Source: Eubacteriales bacterium (GTDB taxonomy: Bacteria; Bacillota; Clostridia; Acetivibrionales; JANLFN01). From it: a stretch of DNA of 64,000 nt. The position numbers and the translations under genes are program-made. This document shows, piece by piece, positions 35,794 through 44,391 of the stretch. Below the pieces are notes generated by a model. The model was not told the DNA's origin. It searched no databases and saw only the letters and a program-made list of their open reading frames with translations. The stretch spans positions 1-64,000 of the forward strand of contig JANLFN010000009.1 in assembly GCA_024655885.1 (NCBI GenBank), written 5' to 3'. How positions within the stretch are numbered: the first letter of the stretch is position 1; every line of letters begins with the position of its first letter.

Positions 35794-36062
35794 AAAAAAT
35801 CGCGTACCAATGTAGTCGCTTTCGTAAAGTCCTTACCATTCATTCTCCGCAAATCTTCATATGCAATACCAGCAGCCTGTGCGAAAATATGTGCATGGAA
35901 AATGGGATCAGTTTCTTGTATGACTATGGCATTTTGTTCTTTTGCCATTATTTTGCAGATGTCTTCTATATCCTTCCCGGTTATCGAATCAAGATCATAT
36001 TCGATTTTATCAACCTTTTTGCCATCTATTTCAATGGCTTTATGAAGCTTTAATTCCGACAT
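35745..36062 (-). CDS. Tail assembly chaperone (P2 gpE type)
   Basis: A 105-residue protein. KLHKAIEIDGKKVDKIEYDL and AQAAGIAYEDLRRMNGKDFT are the gpE signature. AGGAGGTATTT precedes the ATG. It lies between tube and tape measure genes. The T8 run near its end allows a -1 frameshift to the longer chaperone. Chaperones of this type coat the tape measure protein during assembly. Confidence 0.8.
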   Translation of the reverse strand: MSELKLHKAIEIDGKKVDKIEYDLDSITGKDIEDICKIMAKEQNAIVIQETDPIFHAHIFAQAAGIAYEDLRRMNGKDFTKATTLVRDFFYIGSEGSQVETSSGI

Positions 36063-36099
36063 AAATACCTCCTGTTAGAAATAATCAAGCGGCCCTGGT

Positions 36100-36636
36100 T
36101 TACAGAGCCGCTTTAATATCCTTCGCGTAATCCACACCGTTCACGGTATAGTCCCCGTTGAATTTGTGAATGTGCAAAATTTCCTTGCCGTTCATGATCC
36201 GCTGATACGCTATGACCTCATATTCAAAGCTGCCATCAGCTGCGGCATTGGCTTCAATCTTGCCCTCATCCGCCTTCTTACATAGACATTTCAGGAAAGC
36301 TTTGTTAGCTACCTGCTCATTTTTCTCTAATGAAGGATCAAATCTATCCACCGCCCAGCGCACTTCCAAGTCTATAACCCCAGGCCGCATAAGATATCCC
36401 ATATCCTCATTTGATGTCCGAATACTCATTGTGAATGTCATGGATCCTACCTGGCCGGGAGTTGGCATGTCTACCTCGCCTAAAATGCCAGCTCCCTTCA
36501 AGGTATCCGTCAATGCTTCTATAGAAGGAAGCTGAAGGTTTGACGTATCATTCACATATTGCGGCTTACCGCCATTCTTATTTGGGTCCCGGTAATAAAC
36601 TGAATAGTTTATTGTTTTGTTTGACTGCTTAGGCAT
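36100..36636 (-). CDS. Phage major tail tube protein
   Basis: A 178-residue protein. YSVYYRDPNKNGGKPQYVND, then LQLPSIEALTDTLKGAGILG, and RPGVIDLEVRWAVDRFD are the FII-type tail tube pattern. It follows the sheath gene with only the start codon touching the sheath stop. The protein polymerises into the inner tube. Confidence 0.85.
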   Translation of the reverse strand: MPKQSNKTINYSVYYRDPNKNGGKPQYVNDTSNLQLPSIEALTDTLKGAGILGEVDMPTPGQVGSMTFTMSIRTSNEDMGYLMRPGVIDLEVRWAVDRFDPSLEKNEQVANKAFLKCLCKKADEGKIEANAAADGSFEYEVIAYQRIMNGKEILHIHKFNGDYTVNGVDYAKDIKAAL

Positions 36637-38087
36637 TAAGCCTCACCTCCCGTCAGGGTCGAAATGCCAGCGGTAGTATATTGCAGCTGCTGGGTCAAGC
36701 TCTTGCCCACAGGGGTGTATGTTACGGCGGAGTCAAATACAAAATCGCCCTGAATTATGTCGCTGGTCGGGTTACTGCTTGCTCGGAATTCAATCTTGCC
36801 ATATAAGAGCTTTCCATCAGCTATAAGGGCGTTGAGCCGCTGCTGCTCATTATTCAGGATATAGTCAATATCACGCCTATCTATCGGGGCATCAACTATC
36901 CCCATGTTGCGGTACTGGAAGTCATTGTTAAGATACTGCTCCATCCAGACACTCACATCAAAAACATCCTCCGGCTTGTCCGTTACTCCATATTCATAAT
37001 TGGCCATATGTGGACCCCAGAGCACCCACTTGCCTCCGGAAAAAATACAGGTCGTGATGCCCTTCGAATTTAAGACATTCGCCTGTTTTTCATCAAAGTT
37101 CACCGCAGTGCCATCAGCCAAGCAGAGGCCGGTAATATCCAGTTGCTTATTTGACGGGCTCTCATACGGTATATTACCGTTGTTGTAATCAATGATCTGC
37201 TTGATCACAGCGGCAAGGGTGGACAGATGGTATACCTTTGCCCCCTTCTTGGCCATGGGCCAGAAGACCTTTTCGTATTTGCTGTCATAGGTATTGGTTG
37301 TCTTCCAGGTCTGTGCTGCCGCAACCGTACCCGCAGCCGATGCATCTAAATCTGCAAATACCGTAGTATCCCAGTGGCCGTTGATGTCAAGATTCCTGGC
37401 CAGGAGCGCCTGCTCTACTGTGGGATCCTCTGTCCATCCCGGAGCTAAGAGGATCGTCGGGATTACATTGAGCAATTGATAGATTAGTTCAATGCAATAG
37501 GATCCGGTTCTGGTGTCGGTCTCGGCGTTATAGGTGCCAATAACCTCTGCGGCCGTGATTGCATCAGGTTTCATTTCATCGAAGGTCGGATCGACTGAAG
37601 CACCGAGGGAGCCCGCGACAATCTCCTCAAGAATAACTTGGCTGCCATCATCACTGTAATATGCTTTGAAGTCGGTTCCCTGCACCTTGCCGGCGACCGT
37701 TATTGTATTGAGAACCACCTTGTTATTGTTTATAGCTCCTTTGCCACCTGCAATAACAACATGCGCTGTCTGATCTTGTGTTTTGTGAGTTGCCGGGTTG
37801 AGCACATTGATTAGTATGATCGGCCCAATCGGCTGCAGACCATTCCGAAAATGTGCATCGATTGCTTCGCAGAGAGTATAATTGGCAAAGTCGTCACTAT
37901 ACCCGACCGCAGCCTTTGCCTCATCGAAGCTGTTTACCAAAATGGGTTTGTTTACGGCGCCGCTGAAATCAGCAAGCTGACCGGCGGGGGCAGTCCCGAC
38001 ATATACCGGTATGGTTCCCACACCCTCGGGCGGTAGCTGATACTGACTCGGTACAGATACGCCGTAAACTCCGTGCTTATACGGCAT
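36636..38087 (-). CDS. Phage tail sheath protein
   Basis: A 483-residue contractile sheath subunit. The N terminus (GVSVPSQYQLPPEGVGTIPV, FDEAKAAVGYSDDFANYTLC) and the C-terminal segment IVDAPIDRRDIDYILNNEQQ with RLNALIADGKLLYGKIEF are typical. This gene shows that the phage had a contractile tail. AGGAGTGATTTCTA precedes the ATG. Confidence 0.92.
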   Translation of the reverse strand: MPYKHGVYGVSVPSQYQLPPEGVGTIPVYVGTAPAGQLADFSGAVNKPILVNSFDEAKAAVGYSDDFANYTLCEAIDAHFRNGLQPIGPIILINVLNPATHKTQDQTAHVVIAGGKGAINNNKVVLNTITVAGKVQGTDFKAYYSDDGSQVILEEIVAGSLGASVDPTFDEMKPDAITAAEVIGTYNAETDTRTGSYCIELIYQLLNVIPTILLAPGWTEDPTVEQALLARNLDINGHWDTTVFADLDASAAGTVAAAQTWKTTNTYDSKYEKVFWPMAKKGAKVYHLSTLAAVIKQIIDYNNGNIPYESPSNKQLDITGLCLADGTAVNFDEKQANVLNSKGITTCIFSGGKWVLWGPHMANYEYGVTDKPEDVFDVSVWMEQYLNNDFQYRNMGIVDAPIDRRDIDYILNNEQQRLNALIADGKLLYGKIEFRASSNPTSDIIQGDFVFDSAVTYTPVGKSLTQQLQYTTAGISTLTGGEA

Positions 38088-38102
38088 TAGAAATCACTCC
38101 TT

Positions 38103-38648
38103 TCATAGATTGTTCAAATCTTTTGCGGAAACTATAGGACATGAAAATGTCATCCATCCATGCCAGTATGGGCTTTTCTGCTCTTCATACATGCCCCATT
38201 CGAAATCATTGTTTGTTGAAAGTGTTCCGGAAATCAGGTTATAATCCGCCAGCTTCATCCGGGTAAGGGTAATTAGGTTCAACAGATCATAATATCCTTT
38301 TGAATCCGGCTTGGTTGTGAGTTTTCCTCCCTGAAGGATTGTTGTCCCAAGGTCATAAGTGGCAAAAGCTAGCCGAATCTGTACTACAGATTCACCATCC
38401 CTATCCCGGCCACCATCACTCATCACCAGAATGCCGGGTATTGCATACCCGTATTCGTCCAGATAGTTCAGCGGCGGGATCCATCCGTCATAAACCGCAG
38501 GCTTGACAAGGGTGAATTCCACTTCGGTTTTACCGTCACTCCTGGGCTTTTCCAGACCAATCTTGCCGGCACCAGAATCATACTCAGACGCGACATGCAC
38601 CTTGATAAATTCCACCAAGGCTTTGATCACGTCAAGGTCATTTCTCAT
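38103..38648 (-). CDS. Phage tail-completion protein, unknown family
   Basis: A 181-residue protein. YDGWIPPLNYLDEYGYAIPG and LLNLITLTRMKLADYNLI occur in conserved proteins of Firmicute myophages located just before the sheath gene. Likely a tail terminator or connector, inferred from position. The stop of the gpZ-like gene overlaps its ATG. Confidence 0.65.
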   Translation of the reverse strand: MRNDLDVIKALVEFIKVHVASEYDSGAGKIGLEKPRSDGKTEVEFTLVKPAVYDGWIPPLNYLDEYGYAIPGILVMSDGGRDRDGESVVQIRLAFATYDLGTTILQGGKLTTKPDSKGYYDLLNLITLTRMKLADYNLISGTLSTNNDFEWGMYEEQKSPYWHGWMTFSCPIVSAKDLNNL

Positions 38649-39238
38649 GATTTCACCTTCCCTGCAGCTTTCTCCAAACGCCAGTTAATTTCATGATCGA
38701 TACGTTCCTGAAGCTTTTTGTTGGCGAGATCCTGAATACGGTTCATGATTTTTTCTTCCCCGATCATTTGTGGTACCGACAATGTCCGGAGTACAGTAAT
38801 TGGGAGACGTTTCGGGCCAAGACGCCGGAAAACATTCATCGGTGTACCCTCACCACCAGTCCTTTGTGTAAAAGCCTTCGGGTCAGTCTTTACGGGTTTG
38901 AAGCCTTCCTGACGCTTAATTTTGACTTTTATTTGACGTTTTGTCCCAACTTGTTTCGGAGAAAATGGGAAACTGCCAAGCGAAAGAGTCCGACCGACGC
39001 TTGAGATGTATGCATAAAGCTTTGATTTACTGGCCGGATGTTTATATAAGGTCTTTTTCACCTTAGCCGCGGATATTTCATATTCTTTCGAAACTTCCCG
39101 GCCAATCTGCATATATGCAAAGCTCAGGGTCCGATTGAGAGCCGATGCTGTCGCTCCAGGTGTCTGTTTCTGCAAGTCACCTAACTTAATCTGGATTGAC
39201 TTCAGTTCTTTGGTACCAACATAAATATCTACAGGCAT
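38645..39238 (-). CDS. Minor tail protein Z (lambda gpZ type)
   Basis: A 197-residue basic protein. ATASALNRTLSFAYMQIGRE and AAKVKKTLYKHPASKSKLYA are typical of the gpZ family, which acts in tail completion. Its lysine-rich middle could bind DNA or the connector. Confidence 0.8.
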   Translation of the reverse strand: MPVDIYVGTKELKSIQIKLGDLQKQTPGATASALNRTLSFAYMQIGREVSKEYEISAAKVKKTLYKHPASKSKLYAYISSVGRTLSLGSFPFSPKQVGTKRQIKVKIKRQEGFKPVKTDPKAFTQRTGGEGTPMNVFRRLGPKRLPITVLRTLSVPQMIGEEKIMNRIQDLANKKLQERIDHEINWRLEKAAGKVKS

Positions 39239-39561
39239 CAGCTCTCACTCGCTTTCAGGATGATCTCATATACTCCTCCGCCCTCTTTGACATCAAACAC
39301 CTCATAAGGTACTTGATCGAACCTGACCACTTCACCGGGCTTTGGCCGAGTACCGTAATCCGCTGCAGACACAAAGAAAAGAAGGTCACCCACATAGATG
39401 CCTTCATATTCCTTCTGCGTCCGCTGCGACAGACGATCGTTGTCCACAACCACCAAGAGCTCGCGGCCCTCGATGGTGTGGATTTCGGCAAACTCATCCG
39501 GGTTGAAAAAACTTGACAGGTCAGAATTAATGTAGTCTTTGAACTTCGACACTTGAATCAC
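39238..39561 (-). CDS. Head-tail joining protein, gpFII-like
   Basis: A 107-residue protein. FNPDEFAEIHTIEGRELLVV and RPKPGEVVRFDQVPYEVFDV match the small beta-rich proteins that close the lambda-type head (FII or ATP-binding-sugar-transporter-like). It touches the gpZ gene. Confidence 0.7.
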   Translation of the reverse strand: MIQVSKFKDYINSDLSSFFNPDEFAEIHTIEGRELLVVVDNDRLSQRTQKEYEGIYVGDLLFFVSAADYGTRPKPGEVVRFDQVPYEVFDVKEGGGVYEIILKASES

Positions 39562-39845
39562 TCCCCACCCTTTTTGTCAGGCTTCTCAGTCGTTCCTGCG
39601 TTGATATATTCTTCTTCATTGAACTCGATACTGATGCCCTCCGGATCTTTCGGTGGTTCGGCATTATCAAGAGTTTCGGAATCCTCGGACGGCTCCGGCT
39701 CTTTGTGATTTTCCTCTTTAATTTGCTCGGCCACACCCAAGGAAACGAGACGGGCCTCTTCCTGTTTAGAGAGGCCCGTCACGGTCATGCCATTGGAATA
39801 TGATTTTCCCTGATGGCGTATAATGCCATCAACTACTTTTATCAT
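39558..39845 (-). CDS. Phage head accessory protein, unknown
   Basis: A 95-residue protein. The N terminus VVDGIIRHQGKSYSNGMTVT with GLSKQEEARLVSLGVAE looks like small capsid-neighbour proteins with a degenerate bridging fold; the tail is highly acidic and proline-rich. Located directly after the major capsid gene. Possibly a counterpart of lambda gpFI. Confidence 0.55.
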   Translation of the reverse strand: MIKVVDGIIRHQGKSYSNGMTVTGLSKQEEARLVSLGVAEQIKEENHKEPEPSEDSETLDNAEPPKDPEGISIEFNEEEYINAGTTEKPDKKGGE

Positions 39846-39859
39846 ATTGCACCTCCAGC

Positions 39860-40900
39860 TTACAGCACTTTTGCAGATACCCAGCTGTCAACTTCCCTCG
39901 GGATAGGCAGAGGCCTCGAGGAAAGATTGATTATCCTTCTGATCGGTCTCTTCTCAACCCAGCTATCCGGTACCCTTGCACCCTGGACGGTCCTGATGGT
40001 ATTAGTTTCTTCGTCAGCAAGATCAACCGCACCATAGGCCATTTCGAAGTTTGCAGCGGACGAGAGTAGGACTACTTGACCATCTGGGATATATTTCTTC
40101 ATCTGGCCGTCAACATCATCTTTGTAGGTCTCGGCATACTTGTACACATCGATTCCAAGGTAATCAATGGTACCGACATAGGTGATGCCAGGGGCTGTAA
40201 TCCTCGGAGCTACGTTTACAAACTGGCCTTTATAGTTCTTCAAAAGGTCCTGAATTTTCGGGTGGAACCAGAAGGCATTGATCGCATCCACAGCGCCAAC
40301 CAGGATATCACCTTTCTGATAACCATATTTCAGGATATAATCATCCTGCCAGGATTCTATCTCGTTGATCGGGTTACTGTTGGCGTCACTCCACAGGCTA
40401 CCTGCGGCCAAAGTGATTTTGTTCTGAAAACCAAAGTCAATCTGGAATTCAGTGTCATCCGATTTATATTCAATCTTGCCGGTTATAAGTGCGACAGCAC
40501 ACATCCATTCTTCTCTGCGTGTGATTTCACCGTCAAGTTCTTCAAGACTTTCTGCCACCAGTGCAGCATCCCTGTCCTGTGTGGTTATGGTAGAATAAGG
40601 GCTTTCACCGGGCAACCTCACGCCGAGATCCGCCGCATTGAGAACCTTATCCGGAGCCACCAACGGAGTCTTGAAGATATTACTGGAATACCCCGGCAGT
40701 GTGGTCAACTTGCCGCCGACAATTTCATTTACGATCGGGGCCAGTACGGCACCGCCGCGCTTGAAGTCGGCCTGTACAGTTTTCTGGGGAGAAGTCCTCA
40801 CGTTCCTCATGAAGAATGTCCTGAAGAATGTAGTCCTCGGCTTCATTATCCTTACGGCTTCCAGCATTGTCCTGGGATCAAAAATGATTTCGTTTGCCAC
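39860..40900 (-). CDS. Major capsid protein (lambda gpE type)
   Basis: A 346-residue capsid protein. LEAVRIMKPRTTFFRTFFMR, then DADLGVRLPGES-like text and RDAALVAESLEELDGEITRR are the gpE signature of HK97-fold lambda-type capsids. AAAGGAGAGTGAAT precedes the ATG. It follows the decoration protein gene as in lambda. Confidence 0.9.
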   Translation of the reverse strand: MANEIIFDPRTMLEAVRIMKPRTTFFRTFFMRNVRTSPQKTVQADFKRGGAVLAPIVNEIVGGKLTTLPGYSSNIFKTPLVAPDKVLNAADLGVRLPGESPYSTITTQDRDAALVAESLEELDGEITRREEWMCAVALITGKIEYKSDDTEFQIDFGFQNKITLAAGSLWSDANSNPINEIESWQDDYILKYGYQKGDILVGAVDAINAFWFHPKIQDLLKNYKGQFVNVAPRITAPGITYVGTIDYLGIDVYKYAETYKDDVDGQMKKYIPDGQVVLLSSAANFEMAYGAVDLADEETNTIRTVQGARVPDSWVEKRPIRRIINLSSRPLPIPREVDSWVSAKVL

Positions 40901-40919
40901 TTTTATTCACTCTCCTTTG

Positions 40920-41273
40920 TTATGATCTGACAACTTCTGAATCGACACTGTCGATCAAAAAGATGCCGATATTCCTGAGCGCCACATCGTAATCCGCAAA
41001 GGTTTTTCCTGCCGGATATACGACCTTGTCCTTATTGAACTTGCCTCCAACCAGCACCGCAATTGATGCGGTATTGCTTGCATCAGTTGCCACAGCCTCG
41101 AGTGCTATACCATACGCATTTGCAACCACCCCAGAAGACTTGGCGATTTCGCCGGCAGCCGCGCCCTTGTCAACAATCTCCCCAACCTGCAGAGTAGTGC
41201 TTACCGGTACGATGCGGGTAACTACCTCAAGGTTCTCGGTCCCGGGGTAAATGTTTTGATACTTCTGATCCAT
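40920..41273 (-). CDS. Head decoration protein (lambda gpD type)
   Basis: A 117-residue protein. NLEVVTRIVPVSTTLQVGEI and SIAVLVGGKFNKDKVVY are typical of HDPD-type decoration proteins. Trimeric gpD proteins stabilise the expanded capsid. GGAGGGATAGGGAT precedes the ATG. Confidence 0.82.
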   Translation of the reverse strand: MDQKYQNIYPGTENLEVVTRIVPVSTTLQVGEIVDKGAAAGEIAKSSGVVANAYGIALEAVATDASNTASIAVLVGGKFNKDKVVYPAGKTFADYDVALRNIGIFLIDSVDSEVVRS

Positions 41274-41287
41274 ATCCCTATCCCTCC

Positions 41288-42445
41288 TTATTTCCTTGTG
41301 AATTTGCTGGCTATCAAATTAGCCGCATTCTTGATCTTGCCGGCAGGAGCCTTGTCGGCATCTCCTTCGCCTGGTGCAGGCGTTACATCTTCGGTCTTGC
41401 TATCTTTGACATCTTTTTCATGATTGTCAAGATACTGCCGACCTTTGGCTACATCAGCCTGCAGGGCTTTGAATGCAAGTTCTTTTGCATCCATAGGCTC
41501 TTCGAATTTTGCCTTGCTTACAAGGGCAGGATCCATATTTACGGCTATCTTCTCAATATCCTGAATCCTGGTCCTTTCTTCCTTTCTGCCTTCCTCCCTG
41601 GCCGCATCCTCAATCTGCTTCACCAGATCGGGGCAGGCATTCCTAAGTTCGTCAATTGTTTTGAACATAGGTCCCTCTCCTTTCATGGATGTAATATTAT
41701 TCACAGCCTTGGGCGGCTCAGGGGCCGGGGGCTGGGAATTGCTATTATTTGGCACTGTTCCATTTACTGATTGGCTTTTTGCTATTTCAAGAAACTTCAT
41801 CATTGACCTAGCTATAGAATTTTGTATTGCCATGTGGCTAAAAATGAAATTATTTTCAACCGGTTCGTTTTGAGTTCCCGTATAACGAATTTTATCAGCG
41901 AAGCCCTCTTTTACTGCTGTTTTTGCGGACATAAAAGTTTCATTGTCCATCATTTCCGATATTTTATTGCGGGATTTGCCTGTTTTCAGTTGATAAGCAT
42001 TAATAATTGTTTCTTTTACCTCATCAAGCATATCTGCAGCATGACGCATATCTTTAGCTTCGCCTGCAGCATTACTCCACGGATTATGTATCATCATTAT
42101 TCCGACCGGGCTCATTTGTACTTCTTCACCCGCCATTGCAATAACTGAAGCTGCCGACATTGCTTTTCCATCAACAACTGTTGTCACTTTCCCGTCATGT
42201 TCTTTCAAGGCATTATAGATACCAGCTGCAGCGAACACGTCACCACCATAACTATCAATCCAAACAGTGATATTCTTGCCTTTATACTGGGCTAACTCAT
42301 TTCTGAATGCATTAGGATATGCTGCCGGAATTCCGAACCATTCATATAACCAAGCATCATCATCACTGACAATCTCGCCTGAGATTCTTAATTCCACATC
42401 TTCATCATTTTGCTCGTTTTTTATAAAATTCCAGAACTTACCCAT
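41288..42445 (-). CDS. ClpP-type prohead protease with fused scaffold domain
   Basis: A 385-residue protein. The N-terminal 190 residues are a ClpP-like serine protease: GKNITVWIDSYGGDVFAAAG, KAMSAASVIAMAGEEVQM with the nucleophile serine, and VGIMMIHNPWSNAAG with the catalytic histidine. The C-terminal part is charged and helical, as in lambda C/Nu3-type scaffold fusions. GGAAGGAGGGAATAACA precedes ATG at 42445, and it overlaps the portal stop by eight bases. It should mature the capsid. Confidence 0.88.
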   Translation of the reverse strand: MGKFWNFIKNEQNDEDVELRISGEIVSDDDAWLYEWFGIPAAYPNAFRNELAQYKGKNITVWIDSYGGDVFAAAGIYNALKEHDGKVTTVVDGKAMSAASVIAMAGEEVQMSPVGIMMIHNPWSNAAGEAKDMRHAADMLDEVKETIINAYQLKTGKSRNKISEMMDNETFMSAKTAVKEGFADKIRYTGTQNEPVENNFIFSHMAIQNSIARSMMKFLEIAKSQSVNGTVPNNSNSQPPAPEPPKAVNNITSMKGEGPMFKTIDELRNACPDLVKQIEDAAREEGRKEERTRIQDIEKIAVNMDPALVSKAKFEEPMDAKELAFKALQADVAKGRQYLDNHEKDVKDSKTEDVTPAPGEGDADKAPAGKIKNAANLIASKFTRK

Positions 42446-44051
42446 TATTGTTATTCCCTCCTTCCGGTATTTGTACATTCTGATTTACTGGAATGCCTGC
42501 CTGTGTCAAAAGTTCATTTTCTCTTTTAATTTGGGTGATGTTCCTGTCCCAATCTCCACCAGTAAGCTCGATAGTTTCCTTCTCCCTTGTGGAGAATCCC
42601 TGGCCAACTCTTAAGGTTGCAGCCTGAACTTCCTTAACCGGATCCAATTGTCCAGGAGCAGGTCCATTCCAATCAGCACGGCACCATGCCTTCCTTATTG
42701 CCGGATCATTAAAAAAGCCCGGAGCTTTTATTCTTCCGCGGGCAACTGCCTCAGCAAGCCATAGTTCATACACCGGCTGACAGAAATCATTCGCAAACCA
42801 GGTACGCCGCATTTTGAATGCTTTCCATGCTTCAAGGAGTGCAGCCCTCGATGCTGAATATGACGCAGTAAAGGATTTCGTCAGGAGTTCATACGGTACT
42901 TCAAGGGATGCACCAATATATTTTGTCATTGCCGATACGAAAGCATCGAATCCACTCGCCGGACGTTTAGGATCGGCAATGACAACATCCTCACCCGGAG
43001 CAAGTACATTAATTGTTCCAGCCCCAAGCTCATAAGCATTCGGATCCGTTTCAACTTTCTGCTCAGATTCTATGGAATCCCCAAAAAGTGCTTCCGTTGT
43101 AGGCCTTTCCGATTTAATAAACGCTGTAAAGAAGGCTGTAACAACAGCAGCCATAAGTTCAGCTTCTGTGTATCGGGTAATTTGCTTCAATGCCTCAATA
43201 ACCGGCGCCAGGTAAGGAACCCCACGATATTGCTCACAGCGCTCGTTTTCCATGAGGTGTAATATATTGGGCTGGCCTGTAAGAGCACCGAAGGCCTCTA
43301 CCCTCACCCATTCCCATAACTTAAAATCAATGAAACTGTTCGGGTAATGATTGCATATATGGTAAGCCACAACTGCCCCATCATCATCGATTTCAACTCC
43401 ATTAATGATTCTGTTTCCGTTATCAGCTGTGGTTATAGGCATCAAATCACCGCTGATAGAGTTTGGATTACATACCCGGTCTGCCTCTATCAGGTATATC
43501 CTTAATCCATATGGCATCCATGGTTTTGGATCAGCATTTTTTATTAACGCAAAACCTTCACCGTTCATTAACCACGAGATAAGAGCAATTTGCTGCAGTT
43601 CATAGAAATTATTGAGTCTCAAAGAATCACACCACACTGAATCAGCCCATACATTAAACTCCCTTTCAGTATTCATCTCCCATGCGTCAGCCTGTTCACT
43701 TGTCATCCCAAGGAAATCAAAATCAATGCGGCTTTTTAATCTCAGCCCAGAACCAACAACATTGGTCCTATTTGTCTTTATAGCTGAATTGGCCAAAGGT
43801 GACGACATAAACAAATCCCTGGACCTCTGTCTTAAGACATTGAGATTAAAGTCAATATCCTCCATAGGTGTCCTGCTGTTGGCAGTCCAACCCCGCATTG
43901 ATTTCTTTACCCTGCTGGCACCGCTTTCAGAGTAACCTGAATTGACAACCCTGCGCACTGCGGCAAGGCCTGCCCGTTCAACTTCTCTTTTTGCAGCCCA
44001 CCTGGGGTTGAAATATTCAATCGTTTTGTCAATAAGATTCAATTTCATCAC
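42438..44051 (-). CDS. Phage portal protein, lambda family
   Basis: A 537-residue portal protein. NSAIKTNRTNVVGSGLRLKS, then YGLRIYLIEADRVCNP, and IGASLEVPYELLTKSFTAS are lambda gpB-type signatures. Forms the dodecameric ring through which DNA enters. It follows DUF6148 with two bases spacing. Confidence 0.92.
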   Translation of the reverse strand: MMKLNLIDKTIEYFNPRWAAKREVERAGLAAVRRVVNSGYSESGASRVKKSMRGWTANSRTPMEDIDFNLNVLRQRSRDLFMSSPLANSAIKTNRTNVVGSGLRLKSRIDFDFLGMTSEQADAWEMNTEREFNVWADSVWCDSLRLNNFYELQQIALISWLMNGEGFALIKNADPKPWMPYGLRIYLIEADRVCNPNSISGDLMPITTADNGNRIINGVEIDDDGAVVAYHICNHYPNSFIDFKLWEWVRVEAFGALTGQPNILHLMENERCEQYRGVPYLAPVIEALKQITRYTEAELMAAVVTAFFTAFIKSERPTTEALFGDSIESEQKVETDPNAYELGAGTINVLAPGEDVVIADPKRPASGFDAFVSAMTKYIGASLEVPYELLTKSFTASYSASRAALLEAWKAFKMRRTWFANDFCQPVYELWLAEAVARGRIKAPGFFNDPAIRKAWCRADWNGPAPGQLDPVKEVQAATLRVGQGFSTREKETIELTGGDWDRNITQIKRENELLTQAGIPVNQNVQIPEGGNNNNG

Positions 44052-44052
44052 C

Positions 44053-44289
44053 TCACAGATCCCTGGGGGTTATTCGGTATGATTTTCTCGGCCCTTGCCC
44101 ATTTACCATGGCCTGAAGCTGCTCAACCTGATTTTCAAGGTCTTTTATTGCCTGTCTTATTTCAGCCAGGTCTGCTCTGGTAAGTCGTCTTGAACCCATC
44201 TGATATTCTTGTCCGGATAATGCGGCAAGTTCAGCTTCATAATAAGCGTCCAGGCGTGCTTTTGCCTTTTCTAAACGGTCATTTATCAT
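44053..44289 (-). CDS. DUF6148 family head protein, gpW-position
   Basis: A 78-residue helical protein. LEKAKARLDAYYEAELAALS, then QEYQMGSRRLTRADLAEIRQ, is the DUF6148 signature. In lambda this position is held by gpW, a head completion protein, and a similar role is likely. ATG at 44289 is preferred to a longer frame. Confidence 0.8.
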   Translation of the reverse strand: MINDRLEKAKARLDAYYEAELAALSGQEYQMGSRRLTRADLAEIRQAIKDLENQVEQLQAMVNGQGPRKSYRITPRDL

Positions 44290-44391
44290 GAAAACCACCA
44301 CTTTTATGAAAGTTTTAATAAAAACTGTTATAAAAATCAAAAAAAATCGCACCAAAATGGCCGATTTTCGCTATAAAATATGCTGTTTTTA

